NCBI GenBank assembly: GCA_934647195.1
Contig: CAKUFD010000006.1
Location: 1 to 64,000, forward strand
Direction: 5' to 3'
From: an uncultured Collinsella sp.
GTDB taxonomy: Bacteria; Actinomycetota; Coriobacteriia; Coriobacteriales; Coriobacteriaceae
Length of the DNA: 64,000 bases
In this document: positions 44,864 to 53,772 of the stretch, in pieces
Layout of the letters: each line of letters begins with the position of its first letter
How positions within the stretch are numbered: position 1 is the first letter of the stretch
Notes under the pieces: generated by a model
What the model was told of the DNA's origin: nothing
Seen by the model: the letters and a program-made list of their open reading frames with translations, nothing else
The model's database searches: none
Made by a program: the position numbers and the translations under genes

Positions 44864-45487
44864 TTAGCTGTTTTTCATGGCAATCGACGCAACGGTCTCT
44901 GCAACATGCTCAAGGGAGTCGGCGCAGAGCTCCAGGAACGTATAGACGTCGCGCCAGGCGATGACCTGCAGGGGGTCGCTGCAGGTGGTGTGCAGCTCGC
45001 GCATGGCGCGGATATACAGAAGGTCTGCCTCTTCCTCAATGGAGTTGATGGTGATAATGCGCTGCTGGAGGGTCTTTGACTTCTTGAACTGCGGGAGTTC
45101 GTCTACAAGACCGCGCATCTCCTTGCAGCCTCGCACGACGGTGTCGACCATCTGGAGTGCATCGGGACGAATTTCTTGGATGTTGTCGAAGTAGAGGCGA
45201 TGAAGGACGCCTTCGACGTGATCGGTCACCGCGTCGAGCTGGTTGCTCAGAAGGCCCATGTCCTCGCGCTCCATTGGGGTGATGAATGCTTTGACAAGGG
45301 CGTCGGACATCTGGTGGCGCAGCTCGTCGGCCGATTGCTCGATCGCGTGCATCTCGTCAAGCTTTCCGCGCATCTCGCCCGGGTTAAACGAGCTCATGAT
45401 ATTGGCAAGGAATTCGGCTGCCTTGCAGGAGCAGTCTGCGCAGGCACGGTAGTTGTCGAAGAAAAACGTATCGTTCTTTTTAGCCAT
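44864..45487 (-). CDS. DUF47/PhoU-like partner of a Pit transporter
   Basis: A 207-residue all-helical protein of the DUF47 family (PhoU-like), with CKAAEFLANIMSSF and SIEEEADLLYIRAMRELH segments typical of Pit accessory proteins. It lies 21 bases downstream of the Pit gene and is presumably co-transcribed. Family members regulate or assist phosphate transport by Pit. The mechanism here is not visible in the sequence. Confidence 0.9.
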   Translation of the reverse strand: MAKKNDTFFFDNYRACADCSCKAAEFLANIMSSFNPGEMRGKLDEMHAIEQSADELRHQMSDALVKAFITPMEREDMGLLSNQLDAVTDHVEGVLHRLYFDNIQEIRPDALQMVDTVVRGCKEMRGLVDELPQFKKSKTLQQRIITINSIEEEADLLYIRAMRELHTTCSDPLQVIAWRDVYTFLELCADSLEHVAETVASIAMKNS

Positions 45488-45508
45488 GATGAATCCTTAA
45501 CTGATGGT

Positions 45509-46558
45509 CTAGAACAGGAACATGAAGAGCTTTGCCATCGCATAGCTGATGACGCCGCATCCGGGGAACGTGAAAATCCAGGTGAGCATCATGTCTTTAA
45601 CGACGCCGAAGTTAATGGCCGAAAGACGGCGAACTGCGCCGACGCCCATGATGGCGCTGGTCTTGGTGTGCGTGGTCGATACGGGAATGCCCAGTACCGT
45701 CATGACCAAAAGGCAAATCGAGCTGGAGAGGTCGGCAGAAAAACCCTGGTATTTTTCGAGCTTAACCATGTCCATGCCTACGGATTTGATGATTTTCTCG
45801 CCGCCTACGCTTGTGCCCAGGCCCATGGTCACGCTGCAGAGCATCATGAGCCATACGGGGATTACGGCTCCGGCGACATCAGGCTGGCCGGAGGCAAATG
45901 CTACGCCCAAGAAGAGCACGCCGATAAACTTCTGACCGTCCTGCGCGCCATGCATAAAACTCATGGTGGCGGCGCCGAAGATCTGCGCATACTTAAAGAA
46001 GGTGTCGGTGCGTCGACGATCAAGCCCTGCACACACGACGGTGACTACTTTTGCGGTGGCCCAGCCAATCGCAAAGCCAAAGAGCAGGCTCATCACCAGG
46101 CCGTAGATAACTTTGACCCACTCGTCCATATTGACGCCGCCGGCGCCTCCCAGAGCGATGGCGGCACCGGTGAGGCCGGCGATAAGGCTGTGGCTTTCGC
46201 TGGTGGGAATGCCAAAGATAGAGGCTCCCACGCTGTAGACCACAATGGAGAAAAGCGCTGCGCACAGTGCCACGAGTGCCATGGTGGTGTCTCCGCCAAA
46301 GTCGACCATGTTGCTGATGGTCGAGGCGACGCTTGCGTTGATATGGGTCATGATAAGAACGCCAAAGAAGTTGCAGATGGCGCTCATGATGATTGCCGAG
46401 CGCACGCGCATACATCGGGTGGTGACACAGGTGGCGATGGCATTGGGGGCATCGGTCCAGCCGTTGACGAAGATGACGCCCAGCGTGAGGGCAACGGTGA
46501 TTGCCAAAACAGGATTCGAGGTTACCTGCTGGAGAAAAGACGCAAGAGAGATTCCCAC
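45509..46558 (-). CDS. pit: Inorganic phosphate transporter, Pit family
   Basis: A 349-residue membrane protein with about ten helices and the duplicated PiT signature: NGWTDAPNAIAT near the N-terminus and GIPVSTTHTKTSAIMGVGA in the C-terminal half. It is a low-affinity phosphate (or metal-phosphate) symporter. The GTG at 46558 has AAGGCGG close upstream. It complements the high-affinity Pst system at 36866-41322. Confidence 0.93.
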   Translation of the reverse strand: MGISLASFLQQVTSNPVLAITVALTLGVIFVNGWTDAPNAIATCVTTRCMRVRSAIIMSAICNFFGVLIMTHINASVASTISNMVDFGGDTTMALVALCAALFSIVVYSVGASIFGIPTSESHSLIAGLTGAAIALGGAGGVNMDEWVKVIYGLVMSLLFGFAIGWATAKVVTVVCAGLDRRRTDTFFKYAQIFGAATMSFMHGAQDGQKFIGVLFLGVAFASGQPDVAGAVIPVWLMMLCSVTMGLGTSVGGEKIIKSVGMDMVKLEKYQGFSADLSSSICLLVMTVLGIPVSTTHTKTSAIMGVGAVRRLSAINFGVVKDMMLTWIFTFPGCGVISYAMAKLFMFLF

Positions 46559-46707
46559 GACGTCCGCCTTAATCGAATACCGCTACAAACGTGAACTAAC
46601 ATACCCTTTACGCAACCTTGACGTATGGTTGATGTTTGCGGGCGTAGCTATTTTCTCGGCAATCGACGATTTGGTAAAGCGTTTTAAGCATTTTGGGAAG
46701 GAAAGAG

Positions 46708-47092
46708 GCGAAGTGGGCCGATAAGCCGGGTTCTGTCGTGGACGATCATTTATCTTTGCCCACGCACCAAGGTGCGCGGTGCAGCAGTCGCACGCAACCC
46801 GAACGCGGACCGGGCCAGCCCATAGCGTTCCTATTCGCGTTTGCTCCGGATGGGGTTTACCAAGCCGCCGCGTCACCGCGGCGCTGGTGGTCTCTTACAC
46901 CACCGTTTCAGCTTTTCCCTTTACGTGCGCCAAGGCGCGCGCAGGTGGGAGTCTTCTTTTCTGCGGCACTAATCCGTCGGGTCACCCCGCCTGGCCGTTA
47001 GCCAGCATCCTGCCCTGCGGAGCCCGGACTTTCCTCACGGACGACATGCCCCTGACGGGACTGCGTACGCGCGATCGTCTGGCCCACTTCGC
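46708..47092 (-). ncRNA. rnpB: RNase P RNA, bacterial type A
   Basis: On the minus strand the universally conserved GAGGAAAGTCCGGGCT and the 3' ACAGAACCCGGCTTA are present, with the ends GCGAAGTGGGCC and GGCCCACTTCGC complementary as the P1 stem. About 385 bases, a normal size for the type A fold. It is the catalytic RNA that matures tRNA 5' ends. A minus-strand -10 (TACAAT, 47106-47101) lies seven bases ahead of the 5' end, supporting the boundary. Confidence 0.97.
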
Positions 47093-47100
47093 AGCTAAGG

Positions 47101-47120
47101 ATTGTAGCACACGCTATAAT
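47101..47120. promoter_or_regulatory. Overlapping divergent -10 elements (rnpB and cutC)
   Basis: Minus-strand TACAAT at 47106-47101 faces rnpB, and plus-strand TATAAT at 47115-47120 faces cutC. The two -10 elements are eight bases apart, so polymerase can use only one at a time. Both -35 regions are weak. Confidence 0.55.
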
Positions 47121-47213
47121 GCATGCAGAAATACGATGCGGGCCGCAACTCCATTTGCACAAATGGGCCTCGGCTCACGCGCAGTTGATGCGAGACGAAA
47201 GGTCGATGCACCT

Positions 47214-47879
47214 ATGTTGATCAAAGAATTCTGTGCCGAAAACTTCGAGCATGTTGCCGAAGCCATCGATGCTGGCGCCAAGCGCATCGAGCTGTGCGAC
47301 AACCTGGCTGTAGGCGGAACCACGCCCTCATATGGCGTGATCGCGCATACCTGCGAGTACGCCCTGTCCCACGGCGTGGCTGTGATGACGATGATTCGCC
47401 CGCGCGGCGGCAACTTCGTCTATTCCGACGAAGAGGTCGAGATGATGCTCGACGACATAGAGGCGGCACGCAGCCTGGGCAGCACCGGCGTGGTCTTTGG
47501 CTGCTTGACCGAGGCGGGGGAGTTGGACATCCCTGCGCTCGAGCGACTCATTGCCATGGCGCATGTTCCTACAGTCGAGTCGGACCGCGGCATGCGCGTC
47601 ACGTTCCATATGGCTTTTGACGCTATGCCCGCCGAGCTTCAATTTGACGCCATCGACTGGCTGATCGAGCACGGGGTCGACCGCATCTTGACCCATGGCG
47701 GCCCTGCCGGCACCAAGATCGAGGACAATATCCCGCGCCTGCAGGAGCTTGCCGAGTACGCTGCGGGCAGCATGATCATTCTTCCGGGTGCGGGTATCAC
47801 GTATGCCAATGCCGAGCAGGTTGCGGGTGCTGTGGGCGTCTCCGAGGTGCACGGCACCAAGATCGTGAAGCTTGGGTAG
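47214..47879 (+). CDS. cutC: CutC family protein
   Basis: A 221-residue TIM-barrel protein of the CutC family, beginning MLIKEFCAENFEHVAEAIDA and containing RIELCDNLAVGGTTPS, MIRPRGGNFVYSDEE, VTFHMAFDAM and LTHGGP. CutC was first linked to copper homeostasis; its exact reaction is unsettled. The open frame extends left across rnpB, but family alignment places the start at 47214. Confidence 0.9.
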   Translation: MLIKEFCAENFEHVAEAIDAGAKRIELCDNLAVGGTTPSYGVIAHTCEYALSHGVAVMTMIRPRGGNFVYSDEEVEMMLDDIEAARSLGSTGVVFGCLTEAGELDIPALERLIAMAHVPTVESDRGMRVTFHMAFDAMPAELQFDAIDWLIEHGVDRILTHGGPAGTKIEDNIPRLQELAEYAAGSMIILPGAGITYANAEQVAGAVGVSEVHGTKIVKLG

Positions 47880-47885
47880 ACATCC

Positions 47886-48530
47886 GTGGAGAGCTATTTC
47901 ACGCTGCGCTCCGGTGTTGAGGCGACGGGCGAATTCATCGATCGCAAGAGCCGTTTTATCGCGCAGCTCGTACATATCGAAAGCGAAGAAGAGGCGAACG
48001 AGTTTATCGCCGCTGTTCGAGCGCGGCACTATGACGCGCGTCACAACGTGCCGGCGTGGATTTGCACCGATGGTCGCGAGCGCCAGTCCGACGACGGTGA
48101 GCCGAGCCGCACGAGCGGTATGCCTACGCTCGAGGTACTGCGCGGCGAGGGTCTCAAGGACGTCTGCTGCGTGACCACGCGCTACTTTGGCGGAACCCTT
48201 TTGGGCCCCGGCGGCCTGGTGCGCGCATATACTGCGGCTGCGCAGGAGGCGGTGGCCCATGCGCGCGGGGCGGGCATGATCGTTGAGATGACGAGCGTGA
48301 CGCCGGTCGATGTGATGCTCGATTATGCTCAGTACGAGCAGGTCCTCCATATCGCTGAGGGCCTGGGCGCCGCTGTTGCCTCGACCGATTTTACCGATCG
48401 CGTGGTCTTGCACCTTGTGTTCCGCACAGGCGAGGAGCTGCCGTTTTGTGACAAGATGCGTGAGCTCATGGCGGGGCGCGAGGAGATTGTCGCCGCACCG
48501 GCGCATTTTGCCGAGTTTGCGCGGCCCTAG
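47886..48530 (+). CDS. YigZ/IMPACT family protein
   Basis: A 214-residue protein with the UPF0029 N-terminal domain: FIDRKSRFIAQLVHIESEEE, HNVPAW, DDGEPSRTSGMP and TRYFGGTLLGPGGLVRAY. The C-terminal half is the DUF1949-like domain. Related to eukaryotic IMPACT, which modulates translation stress signalling; the bacterial role is unknown. GTG start six bases after cutC; the site is weak. Confidence 0.9.
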   Translation: MESYFTLRSGVEATGEFIDRKSRFIAQLVHIESEEEANEFIAAVRARHYDARHNVPAWICTDGRERQSDDGEPSRTSGMPTLEVLRGEGLKDVCCVTTRYFGGTLLGPGGLVRAYTAAAQEAVAHARGAGMIVEMTSVTPVDVMLDYAQYEQVLHIAEGLGAAVASTDFTDRVVLHLVFRTGEELPFCDKMRELMAGREEIVAAPAHFAEFARP

Positions 48531-48562
48531 CGAGAACGTTCGTTTTTTCATTCATATGCAGG

Positions 48563-48606
48563 AAAAAGGTCCCGTTTAGACGCGAGGAGCGTTCTAAACG
48601 GGACCT
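48563..48606 (-). terminator. Bidirectional-looking terminator
   Basis: AGGTCCCGTTTAGACGC and GCGTTCTAAACGGGACCT pair almost perfectly (17 bp, one bulged base). On the minus strand it is followed by TTTTT, so it ends the 48633-49079 gene, and it probably also stops yigZ transcription. Confidence 0.8.
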
Positions 48607-48632
48607 GTTGCGATGTGCGGTGTTTGAGCCGC

Positions 48633-49079
48633 TTACGCTTGCTGCTCGCTTATGATCTGGATAACAATTTCGACGGCGTCGTCGATGCAGCCGGGGCAGC
48701 TACGGATGGGGCCAGCGTTCGTGCCCACGCCCTTGAGTTCGCGGCAGATGGTCGTCGTGTTCTTCTCCTTAAAACGCGCGGCCGCTTCGCGCGAGAGCTT
48801 ATAGGAGCGAGGCTTGGTCGTGGGGTTAGCCATGCCTTCGCTATTCAGCAGGCCCAAGATGGCGACGGCTCCCGAGAGGGCGCCGCAGGTCTCGGTCATT
48901 CCGCCCATGCCTGCACCGAACGCCTCGAGAAGTCGAAACGCGGTGTCGGCATCAAAACCCAGTGCCGGGGCGAGTGAGCACGCGACGGCCTGGGCGCAGT
49001 TGAAGCCTTGCTCATGATAGGATGCGGCCTGTGCCTTGCAGGCTTCGAGGTCGAGTTTGGTCATGTCGGTGGCGTTCAC
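48633..49079 (-). CDS. C_GCAxxG_C_C family redox protein
   Basis: A 148-residue protein with the motif pattern that names the family: a Cys in GFNCAQAV, CGALSGA and a late SCPGCI. These Cys suggest metal or redox binding, but the function is unknown. The GTG at 49079 is chosen because GAAAGGGG lies five bases upstream; an ATG at 49064 is possible. It is transcribed away from metY. Confidence 0.85.
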   Translation of the reverse strand: MNATDMTKLDLEACKAQAASYHEQGFNCAQAVACSLAPALGFDADTAFRLLEAFGAGMGGMTETCGALSGAVAILGLLNSEGMANPTTKPRSYKLSREAAARFKEKNTTTICRELKGVGTNAGPIRSCPGCIDDAVEIVIQIISEQQA

Positions 49080-49216
49080 GGCTGCCCCTTTCGCTGGCGA
49101 TTGCGTTTGCTCGTCATTGTACTCGCATTCCGGATGGTCGGAGCTACGCCTTTTCTTGTTGCATGACGCATGCGCAGCGGGAGCGCGATACAGCTTAATC
49201 CTATAGAACTTATGGG

Positions 49217-49245
49217 TTGAGCAGGGTAAAGCGGGGGAGTATCTT
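49217..49245 (+). promoter_or_regulatory. Promoter of metY
   Basis: TTGAGC (49217-49222) and TATCTT (49240-49245) are separated by 17 bases, about 30 bases before the start codon. Confidence 0.55.
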
Positions 49246-49277
49246 TTCTCTATTCCGCACAAACAAAGGAGTGTCTT

Positions 49278-50561
49278 ATGACCGAACAGCGCATGGATAC
49301 CGTTTGCGTCCAGGGTGGATATCATCCGGGCGATGCCGAGCCGCGTCAGGTTCCCATCTACCAGTCCACCACGTGGAAGTACGACACTTCCGAGCACATG
49401 GGCCGTCTGTTCGATTTGGAGGAGAGCGGCTACTTCTATAGCCGTCTGCAAAACCCCACCTGCGACCTCGTGGCGGCAAAGATCGCCGAGATGGAAGGCG
49501 GCTCTGCGGCCATGCTCACCAGCTCCGGTATGGCGGCGAACTTCCTTGCTATCTTCAATATCGCCGAGGCGGGCGACCATGTGGTGGCAAGTTCTGCCAT
49601 CTACGGCGGTACGTATAATCTGCTGGCGCATACCATGAAGCGCATGGGCCTTTCCTGCACTTTCGTGGCGCCCGATTGCTCCGACGAGGAGCTTGAGGCC
49701 GCTTTTCAACCCAACACCAAGCTCGTCTTTGGCGAGACCATTGCGAACCCCGCTCTCGCGGTGCTCGATATCGAGCGTTTTGCCACGGCGGCGCATGCCC
49801 ATGGCGTGCCCTTGATGGTAGACAATACGTTCCCCACGCCCGTGATGTGTCGCCCTATCGAGTGGGGCGCCGATATCGTTACGCACTCCACCACCAAGTA
49901 CATGGACGGTCATGCGGCCTACCTAGGTGGCGCGATTGTGGACGCTGGCAAGTTCGACTGGATGGCTCATGCCGATACGTTCCCGGGACTCACCACTCCC
50001 GACGAGAGCTACCACGGCGTGACCTATGCCGAGAAGTTCGGCCTGGAGGGCGCTTTCATCACCAAGGCGACTGCGCAGCTCATGCGCGACCTTGGCCCCA
50101 TGCAGAATCCTCAGGCCGCATTCTTCCTCAACAGCTCGCTTGAGAGCCTGCATGTGCGCATGCCGCGCCACTGCGAAAACGGCCTGGCTGTGGCCACGTA
50201 CCTCAAGAGCCATCCCAAGATTCGCTTCGTGAGCTATCCGGGTCTTGAGGGCGATCCCTATTACGAGACCGCGAAGAAGTACATGCCCAACGGCACGTGC
50301 GGTGTTGTGAGCTTTGGCTTTGAGGGCGGCCGCGCCGCAGCAGAGACTTTCATGAAGAACCTCTCGCTTTGCCAGATCGCCACGCACGTGGCCGATGCGC
50401 GCACCTGCTGCCTGCATCCCGCAAACGCTACGCATCGCCAGATGAACGATGCCGAGCTCGAGGCATGCGGCATCAGCCCCGATATGGTGCGCCTTTCCTG
50501 CGGTATCGAGTCCTCGCAGGACCTGATTGCCGATATTGAGCACGCCCTTTCGCTTGTCTAG
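49278..50561 (+). CDS. metY: O-acetylhomoserine sulfhydrylase (PLP-dependent)
   Basis: A 427-residue Cys/Met metabolism PLP enzyme. PLP is held by Lys207 in HSTTKYMDGHAAYLGG; the active-site YFYSRLQNPT and the C-terminal THVADARTCCLHPANATH with a long insert match OAH sulfhydrylases, which make homocysteine from O-acetylhomoserine and sulfide. Related gamma-synthases are shorter (about 380 residues). AAAGGAG precedes the ATG. It is monocistronic upstream of the pan operon. Confidence 0.88.
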   Translation: MTEQRMDTVCVQGGYHPGDAEPRQVPIYQSTTWKYDTSEHMGRLFDLEESGYFYSRLQNPTCDLVAAKIAEMEGGSAAMLTSSGMAANFLAIFNIAEAGDHVVASSAIYGGTYNLLAHTMKRMGLSCTFVAPDCSDEELEAAFQPNTKLVFGETIANPALAVLDIERFATAAHAHGVPLMVDNTFPTPVMCRPIEWGADIVTHSTTKYMDGHAAYLGGAIVDAGKFDWMAHADTFPGLTTPDESYHGVTYAEKFGLEGAFITKATAQLMRDLGPMQNPQAAFFLNSSLESLHVRMPRHCENGLAVATYLKSHPKIRFVSYPGLEGDPYYETAKKYMPNGTCGVVSFGFEGGRAAAETFMKNLSLCQIATHVADARTCCLHPANATHRQMNDAELEACGISPDMVRLSCGIESSQDLIADIEHALSLV

Positions 50562-50661
50562 AAAAGCAAGTCGTGCACGAGGCGCGAGTGTCGTGTTCTT
50601 GCCATGCTTTCGGGGTATGAATCGGCCTGCGTAGTAGAATAAAGCGGAATATTCGGTGCCT

Positions 50662-50692
50662 TCGGCGCGCGTGGTTGTCCCTCGCGCGCCGA
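50662..50692 (+). promoter_or_regulatory. GC-rich leader hairpin before panB
   Basis: TCGGCGCGCG (50662-50671) and CGCGCGCCGA (50683-50692) are a perfect 10-bp stem 20 bases before panB. No T-tract follows. It may terminate metY weakly or control panB expression. Confidence 0.45.
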
Positions 50693-50712
50693 GACCGTAA
50701 AAAGGAGCATAT

Positions 50713-51558
50713 ATGGCAAAGAACACCGTTCTGACGCTCAAGAAGAAGGTTGACGAGGGCGGCAAGGTCACCATGGTGACCAGCTACGATTACACGATGG
50801 CGGCGCTGGTCGAAGAAGCCGGTATCGACATGATCCTTGTGGGCGATTCCTTGGGCATGACCATGATGGGCTACGATTCGACCCTGCCCGTGACCATGGA
50901 CGATATGGTCCACCATACGCGCTGCGTTACGCGTGCCTGCAACGATACCTTTGTGGTGGGCGATATGCCTTTTGGTTCCTATCAAACCGATATTCCCACC
51001 GCTGTGGCCAATGCCGCACGCCTTATGAAGGAGGGTCGCTGCCAAGCCGTCAAGCTTGAGGGCGGCGTGACCGTTTGCGAGCAGATTCGCGCGATGGTGC
51101 AGGCAGGCATCCCTGTGGTGGGCCACATTGGACTCACGCCGCAATCCGTCAACGCTTTCGGCGGCTTTAAGGTGCAGGGCAAGTCCGTTGAGGCTGCCAG
51201 GCAGCTTGTTGAGGACGCCCTGGCTATCGAGGCCGCAGGTGCCTTTGCTATGGTTCTCGAGTGCGTGCCGGCAGACCTTGCAACGTATGTGACCGAACAG
51301 CTGACCTCCTGCTTCACCATTGGCATCGGTGCCGGTAACGGCACGGACGGCCAGGTGCTCGTGGTGCAGGATATGCTCGGAATGACGACGGGCGGCTTCA
51401 AGCCCAAGATGGTCCGCCAATTTGGGCAGGTCGGCGAGGCTATAAAGCAGGCATATCATGACTATGACGAGGCTATCCAATCGGGAGATTTTCCCGCTGC
51501 CGCCGAGAGCTACAAGATCGATCCCGCTGTGATGGAAGAGCTCCGCGCCGCAAAGTAG
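50713..51558 (+). CDS. panB: 3-methyl-2-oxobutanoate hydroxymethyltransferase
   Basis: A 281-residue TIM-barrel enzyme that makes ketopantoate, the first committed step of pantothenate (vitamin B5) synthesis. It has MVTSYDYTMAALVEEAGIDM, ILVGDSLGMTMMGYDSTLPV and HIGLTPQSVNAFGGFKVQG. First gene of panB-panC-DUF2520-panD. AAAGGAG precedes the ATG. Confidence 0.97.
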   Translation: MAKNTVLTLKKKVDEGGKVTMVTSYDYTMAALVEEAGIDMILVGDSLGMTMMGYDSTLPVTMDDMVHHTRCVTRACNDTFVVGDMPFGSYQTDIPTAVANAARLMKEGRCQAVKLEGGVTVCEQIRAMVQAGIPVVGHIGLTPQSVNAFGGFKVQGKSVEAARQLVEDALAIEAAGAFAMVLECVPADLATYVTEQLTSCFTIGIGAGNGTDGQVLVVQDMLGMTTGGFKPKMVRQFGQVGEAIKQAYHDYDEAIQSGDFPAAAESYKIDPAVMEELRAAK

Positions 51559-51602
51559 CGCGGTCGTGTTCATCATCTGTCGTCACTGTCATTGAGGAGA
51601 AA

Positions 51603-52463
51603 ATGATGCAAACAGCAACTACCGTCGCCGAGGTTCGCGAGCAGGTGCGTGCATGGCGCCGCGAGGGCTTGACTGTTGGCCTTGTTCCCACCATGGGCTT
51701 TTTGCACGAGGGCCACAAGAGCCTGATCGTGCGTGCCGCGTCCGAGAACGATCGCGTTGTCGTGTCCGACTTTGTGAACCCCACGCAGTTTGGCCCCACC
51801 GAGGACCTGGAGAGCTATCCGCGCGACTTCGATCGCGATTGCAAGCTGTGTGAGGAGGCGGGTGCCGCGCTCGTCTTCCATCCCGAGCCGTCCGAGATGT
51901 ATGCGCCCAACGCCTGCACGTATGTGAACATGGACGAGCTCACGCACGAGCTGTGCGGCCTTACGCGCCCGATTCACTTCCGTGGCGTGTGCACCGTCGT
52001 CTCCAAGCTGTTCAACATCGTGTGTCCCGACCGCGCCTACTTCGGCCAGAAGGATGCCCAACAGCTCGCTGTCATTCGCCGCATGGTGCGCGACCTGAAC
52101 TTTGGCATCCAGATCGTGGGCTGCCCGATTATCCGTGAGGAGGACGACCTGGCCAAGAGCTCGCGTAACACGTACCTCTCGGCCGAGGAGCGCGTGGCCG
52201 CCCTGTGCCTTTCCCGTGCCGTATTCGCTGGACAGAAGATGGTCGAGGGCGGCGAGCGCGATGCCGCGACCGTGCTCGACGCCATGAAGGCCATCATCGA
52301 GGCCGAACCGCTCGCGAAGATCGACTACGTGAAGATGGTCGACTTCGAGAACATCGTCCAGATCGAAAAAATCGGCAACGAGCCTGTTCTGTGCGCCATG
52401 GCTGTCTACATTGGCAAGACACGCCTGATCGATAACTTTATCTTCGATCCGAAGGCCGAGTAG
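51603..52463 (+). CDS. panC: Pantothenate synthetase
   Basis: A 286-residue enzyme that joins pantoate and beta-alanine using ATP. HIGH-like PTMGFLHEGHKSL, FVNPTQFGPTEDLESYPRD and YFGQKDAQQLAVIRRMV are present, then ARNTYLS-type SSRNTYLS. Its TAG stop overlaps the GTG start of the next gene. Confidence 0.97.
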   Translation: MMQTATTVAEVREQVRAWRREGLTVGLVPTMGFLHEGHKSLIVRAASENDRVVVSDFVNPTQFGPTEDLESYPRDFDRDCKLCEEAGAALVFHPEPSEMYAPNACTYVNMDELTHELCGLTRPIHFRGVCTVVSKLFNIVCPDRAYFGQKDAQQLAVIRRMVRDLNFGIQIVGCPIIREEDDLAKSSRNTYLSAEERVAALCLSRAVFAGQKMVEGGERDAATVLDAMKAIIEAEPLAKIDYVKMVDFENIVQIEKIGNEPVLCAMAVYIGKTRLIDNFIFDPKAE

Positions 52464-53278
52464 TGATTCTTACACCTGTTGGTTTTGTCGGGGCGGGCAA
52501 GGTTGGTTGTTCGCTTGCGCGTTACTTGCAGCAAGAGCCGATGCTGAGGCAGCTGGGGTTCTTGAGCAGGTCGGCAGAGCATGCCCGTGAGGCTGCGGAG
52601 TTTTGCGAGGGGTTTGCGTATGACTCGCTGGCAGACCTTGCCCGCGACAGCCAGCTTGTCTTTTTGACCGTGCCAGACGGTGCCATCCGTGAGGTGGCGG
52701 AGGAGCTTGCCGGCTGCGGCGTGGACCTTGCGGGAAAGAGCGTCGTGCATTGCTCGGGGGCAACCTCGTCCGAGGCGCTTGCTGCATGTCGCGATGCCGG
52801 CGCGCATGTTGCCTCTATGCACCCGCTCTACGCGGTGAGCAGTCGCTTTCACTGTTGGCAAGAGCTTGGCCACGCGTGGTTCTCGCTTGAGGGCGATGAT
52901 GAGGCGGTCTGTCTGCTCGAGGCTATCCTTGACGGGTTGGGCAACAAGCATGCGCGCATCGACGCGAAGGACAAGGTGCGCTATCACGTCGCTGCCGTTA
53001 TGGCGTCAAACCTGGTAGTGGGCCTGTATCACGAGGCTGCCGCGCAGCTTGCTGCGTGCGGGCTGAGCCAGGATGACGCCGAGGACGCCCTGGCTTCGCT
53101 CTTTTTGGGCAACGCGGAGCATGTGGCCCACGATGGCTGCGCGGCGGCGCTTACCGGACCCGCCGCCCGTGGGGATACCCAGACCATCGAGGCTCATCTG
53201 AGCTGTCTTTCTGGAGATGATCGACAGATCTACCAGCTCTTGACCAATGTGTTGTACCGTATTGCGGCGCAACGTTAG
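52463..53278 (+). CDS. Rossmann-fold/DUF2520 protein, PanG-type ketopantoate reductase candidate
   Basis: A 271-residue protein with an NAD(P)-binding start [40 protein letters not shown] and HPLYAV, followed by a helical DUF2520 domain. It lies between panC and panD. No panE or ilvC-type reductase is seen in this window. DUF2520 proteins in pan operons of other bacteria (PanG, first described in Francisella) reduce ketopantoate, so I infer the same here. The GTG start shares its G with the panC stop. Confidence 0.82.
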   Translation: MILTPVGFVGAGKVGCSLARYLQQEPMLRQLGFLSRSAEHAREAAEFCEGFAYDSLADLARDSQLVFLTVPDGAIREVAEELAGCGVDLAGKSVVHCSGATSSEALAACRDAGAHVASMHPLYAVSSRFHCWQELGHAWFSLEGDDEAVCLLEAILDGLGNKHARIDAKDKVRYHVAAVMASNLVVGLYHEAAAQLAACGLSQDDAEDALASLFLGNAEHVAHDGCAAALTGPAARGDTQTIEAHLSCLSGDDRQIYQLLTNVLYRIAAQR

Positions 53279-53316
53279 CGCAATCACACCAACGCAACAA
53301 GGGGAGAATCTCTCGC

Positions 53317-53709
53317 ATGATGCTCACGATGCTCAAAGGCAAGATTCATCGCGCAACGGTTAAACAGGCCGAGGTCGACTACATTGGCTCGATTACCATC
53401 GATTCCGAGCTGATGGAGGCTGCTGGCATTTTGGAGTACGAGAAGGTCCAGGTCGCCGATGTGAACAACGGCAAGCGTCTGGAGACCTACGTGATCGCAG
53501 GCGAGCCGGGCAGCGGTATGATCTGCCTCAACGGCGCCGCCGCGCATTACGTCGAGGTGGGCGATAAGGTGATTATCATGTGCTACGCGCAGGTGGATGA
53601 CCAAGAGGCTGCCCAGATGAAGCCGCACGTAGTCTTTGTGGACGACGATAACAAGATCTCGCGCGTCACGCGCTACGAGAAACACGGCCGTCTGGAAGAC
53701 TTGCAGTAG
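53317..53709 (+). CDS. panD: Aspartate 1-decarboxylase
   Basis: A 130-residue pyruvoyl enzyme that makes beta-alanine from aspartate. The self-cleavage site is Gly24-Ser25 in [29 protein letters not shown] follows. Self-processing gives a small beta and a larger alpha subunit with an N-terminal pyruvoyl group. Last gene of the pan operon. Confidence 0.97.
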   Translation: MMLTMLKGKIHRATVKQAEVDYIGSITIDSELMEAAGILEYEKVQVADVNNGKRLETYVIAGEPGSGMICLNGAAAHYVEVGDKVIIMCYAQVDDQEAAQMKPHVVFVDDDNKISRVTRYEKHGRLEDLQ

Positions 53710-53716
53710 GCACGAT

Positions 53717-53759
53717 GGGGAACAAGAGGGACATGAACCTCTTGTTCCCCTTTCTTTTT
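53717..53759 (+). terminator. Terminator of the pan operon
   Basis: GGGGAACAAGAGG and CCTCTTGTTCCCC form a perfect 13-bp stem with an 8-base loop, followed by TTTCTTTTT. It overlaps the leader of the next gene. Confidence 0.93.
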
Positions 53760-53772
53760 GCAAGGAGTGCCC

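Noticed and set aside
46779..47213. An N-terminal extension of cutC by about 145 codons
   Set aside because: The extension crosses rnpB and has no family similarity; CutC begins at the ATG at 47214.
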